A stretch of 8,573 nucleotides of DNA from an uncultured Syntrophobacteraceae bacterium (GTDB taxonomy: Bacteria; Desulfobacterota; Syntrophobacteria; Syntrophobacterales; Syntrophobacteraceae), in the NCBI GenBank assembly GCA_937889795.1, contig CALBZH010000794.1, positions 1 through 8,573 on the forward strand. Direction: 5' to 3'. The notes under the pieces are model-generated. The model saw only the letters and a list, made by a program, of their open reading frames with translations. It did no database searches and had not been told where the DNA came from. Positions within the stretch are counted from its first letter, which is position 1; every line of letters starts with the position of its first letter. This document shows positions 7,025 to 8,573 of the stretch, in pieces. The position numbers were made by a program, and so were the translations under genes.

Positions 7025-7648
7025 TCAGAATCGGGTCGCGGCCTCCCTGGCGGCGCTTTCGATTGCCGTCAGGTTTTGTGAGGCATTCGGTCCCAGCGTG
7101 CCCTCAACCCGCAATGTGCGAATATCCGCAAACCCCATAAAGCCCAAGATCATTTCCAGATAAGGCTTTTGATAATCCCATGCAGCTCCGGGAGAGCCTG
7201 CCAGATACTCCCCTCCACTTGCCAGAAGCAGCTGCAGGGGACGTCCTGTCACCAATCCGGTATACCCTTTCTCCGGATCGAACGAGAAGGTCAGACCCGG
7301 TTGGACAACGATATCGATATACTGCTTCAAGCGATACGGCAGAGAGAGATTCCACATCCCGGTCGACACGACCACCGTCGAGGCTGATTTCAGCTACTGA
7401 GCCATCTCGGTCACCCGAGCCCAGGCAGCTCCTTCCTCATCCGAGTGGGGAAGCCCCCGCATCACCTTGTACTTGCCCGAGGCCGCCGCGAAGTCAAAGG
7501 CAGGAAGATCCACTGCCCAAAGGTCTAGGGTTTCTATGACATCAGCCGGATTTCGAGCCTGATAAGCATCGAGAAATGCCCGGGCTAATCGGTTGGAGAA
7601 CGAGATCTCCTTCATCGGACTTGCTTGAATATGCAGCCCTTTTGCCTT
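7025..7648 (-). pseudogene. azoR: FMN-dependent NADH-azoreductase, disrupted
   Basis: Intact AzoR proteins are ~200-residue flavodoxin-fold FMN enzymes that reduce quinones and azo compounds with NAD(P)H. Here one continuous minus-strand frame of 207 codons covers the whole family length. The first part has LHIQASPMKEISFSNRLA, where the Ser residues bind the FMN phosphate, and TLDLWAVDLPAFD. The second has MWNLSLPYRLKQYID, VQPGLTFSF, GLVTGRPLQLLLASGG and PYLEMILGFMGF. Codon 85 is TAG (7394-7396), where relatives read straight through (…AQ-stop-LKSAS…); a single C-to-T change from CAG would produce it. The expected start position, seven bases after AGGGAG, reads AAG (7646-7648) instead of ATG, followed by AKGLHIQASP. 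Downstream starts (ATG at codon 12, GTG 7375) would lose the FMN-binding N-terminus. Genuine decay, sequencing error near a contig end, or TAG readthrough are the options. Family assignment is secure; disruption is as read. Confidence 0.85.
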
Positions 7649-7704
7649 GGTCCCTCTCCCTGTAGCCTTGCTGCGTTGGAATGATGTGTTGAGTACATGG
7701 ATCC

Positions 7705-7732
7705 ATGATAAGTCGTTCGACTCGACGTTCAA
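7705..7732 (-). promoter_or_regulatory. Promoter of the azoreductase gene, with palindromes
   Basis: On the minus strand TTGAAC (7732-7727) and TATCAT (7710-7705) lie 16 bp apart, 4/6 and 5/6 matches to the housekeeping consensus. The start of transcription would be near 7698, ~50 nt upstream of the expected start codon. The spacer contains the near-palindrome AGTCGTTCGACT (7711-7722), and the perfect 12-bp palindrome CATGGATCCATG (7696-7707) overlaps the -10 and initiation site. This is the layout expected for a repressor operator, but no regulator gene is visible. Confidence 0.45.
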
Positions 7733-7858
7733 CCAAGAGCGTCTACGCCGGGAGGAAAGAATCAATCCAAAGACCCCTTGTCCTGGCACATCCTCTTGAG
7801 AATCGGAGCATGGTTCTTGCATTTCTACACGTCGATTCCGAGCCACAAGGAGTACCAC

Positions 7859-8526
7859 ATGGGACCCAACATTAAGATTTTTCGGGACAAAATGCCTGCT
7901 CAGCCTAGTGCTAAACGCAACACGGGCCACCGCTCCGTGGTGGCCGATAGCCAGCAGAAGCTCTTCCAGTCCGTCTTGAGCCAGATGCAACGGACCAATA
8001 AAGGCTCGCTCCCGGAGGAAATAAATTCCCTCCAGAAGGAAATGAAGACGCTGCAAATGGCTGTCCCTGTCGCCAAGCCAGGAGGGAAGGTCGGTTTTAT
8101 GCTGCAGGCACCGAAATCGGCCCAGGGTGATGGTCTCAACGCGCTGGCAGCCGCAACGCTAGTCCGCTTGACCAATATCTCTCCGCGCCTGGGAACCGTC
8201 GCTTCAAGCCTGATCAACACTACCCGATCGAGCTCCCCCATCGCAAGTGAGGAGGCTCAGCGGTCCAGTCCCCGGTCGGCCAGGTCCCTCAAGCGCGCAC
8301 AGACAGATTCGGGCTTGGGAAATCTTTCGGCGCGATTCGAGTCGGGAGGTGACGGGATGGATGTGATTGGATATGACGAGCTTGGAGGCACTTCGTACGG
8401 CACATACCAGATCGCTTCTCGAACGGGGACCATGCGCCTCTTCATCGACTTCCTCAAGGAGCAGGCTCCGGACTGGGCGCGGCGTCTCAGCTCGGCGGGC
8501 CCACTCAACACAGGGGGGCGTGGAGG
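7859..8526 (+). CDS. Putative lysozyme/transglycosylase-like protein, 3' end missing
   Basis: An open + strand frame starts at ATG 7859, six bases after a perfect AAGGAG (7847-7852), and stays open to the end of genuine sequence (222 codons). Residues 1-30 are basic; 31-66 look like a helical, possibly coiled segment (DSQQKLFQSVLSQMQ… EINSLQKEMKTLQ); 116-150 are Ser/Arg-rich and probably a linker. From ~155 a domain begins: LSARFESGGDGMDVIGYDELGG then TSYGTYQIASRTGTMRLFIDFL. ESGG with Glu161 resembles the catalytic Glu motif of lytic transglycosylases, and SYGTYQ resembles their GLMQ-type substrate loop, so a peptidoglycan hydrolase, as in phage-tail or VgrG-related proteins, is suggested. 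There is no signal peptide. Minus-strand frames here lack such features. The domain assignment is tentative; the coding call is firm. Confidence 0.75.
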
Positions 8527-8573
8527 AGATCGGAAGAGCACACGTCTGAACTCCAGTCACGAGTGGATATCTC
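8527..8573. other. Illumina TruSeq adapter contamination
   Basis: From 8527 the sequence reads AGATCGGAAGAGCACACGTC and continues exactly as the TruSeq index adapter through the CCAGTCAC segment. It then has GAGTGGAT (8561-8568), which I recall as the index 23 barcode, and the constant ATCTC start of the next segment. It is not genomic. Frames entering it show the artefact peptides familiar from databases (MTGVQTCALPI on the minus strand, EIGRAHV and DRKSTRLNSSH on the plus strand). Confidence 0.98.

Noticed and set aside
7784..7800. TGGCAC...TTGAG resembling a sigma54 promoter
   Set aside because: The spacing is one base too long and the -12 element lacks the essential GC.
7649..8056. Minus-strand extension of the azoreductase frame upstream to 8056
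   Set aside because: The family N-terminus begins at 7648; the extension has no family similarity and is largely antisense to the + strand gene starting at 7859.
8367..8549. Plus-strand frame ending EIGRAHV
   Set aside because: It overlaps the 7859 gene in another frame and its end is translated adapter.
8204..8560. Minus-strand frame beginning MTGVQTCALPI
   Set aside because: Its start is translated adapter sequence, and the rest is antisense to the 7859 gene.

Overview
The window looks like the end of one contig from a GC-rich (about 60% by eye) Gram-negative bacterium. The gene order fabF-rpiB-glyA-ribD-ribE-ribBA-ribH-nusB, all on the + strand, is one I know from Desulfobacterota (former Deltaproteobacteria such as Desulfovibrio and Syntrophobacter relatives). 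That placement is inferred from gene order and protein character only; no taxonomic marker is present.

Layout. Positions 1-170 hold the 3' end of fabF (fatty acid synthesis). A 257-bp gap (171-427) carries two hairpins, the second a terminator-like stem with a T-tract, in front of rpiB and glyA (sugar isomerase; serine/glycine/one-carbon metabolism). Positions 2221-5960 hold a full riboflavin pathway: RibD (deaminase/reductase), RibE (riboflavin synthase), RibBA (DHBP synthase/GTP cyclohydrolase II) and RibH (lumazine synthase). GTP and ribulose 5-phosphate go in and riboflavin comes out. A 231-bp gap before ribBA contains a good sigma70-type promoter but no recognisable FMN riboswitch, so ribBA-ribH-nusB may be a separately driven unit. 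NusB (transcription antitermination) closes the housekeeping block, with a strong hairpin in its last codons.

From 6520 onward the window changes character. There is a convergent 68-residue cysteine-rich zinc-ribbon-like protein on the minus strand and about 300 bp without a credible gene. Next comes a minus-strand AzoR-type FMN-dependent NADH-azoreductase that appears broken twice: an in-frame TAG in mid-gene, and AAG where the start codon should be. Its promoter region contains two palindromes. A divergent + strand gene then starts at 7859 with a perfect ribosome binding site and runs off the end. Its C-terminal part carries an ESGG...SYGTYQ signature suggestive of a lysozyme/lytic transglycosylase-like cell-wall hydrolase.

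The last 47 bases (8527-8573) are not genomic. They match the Illumina TruSeq adapter including an index, so real DNA ends at 8526 and reading frames crossing that point have artefactual ends. I found no CRISPR array, tRNA, rRNA, IS element or obviously new defence system. The least ordinary items are the rpiB leader, the incomplete lysozyme-like gene and the twice-damaged azoreductase.
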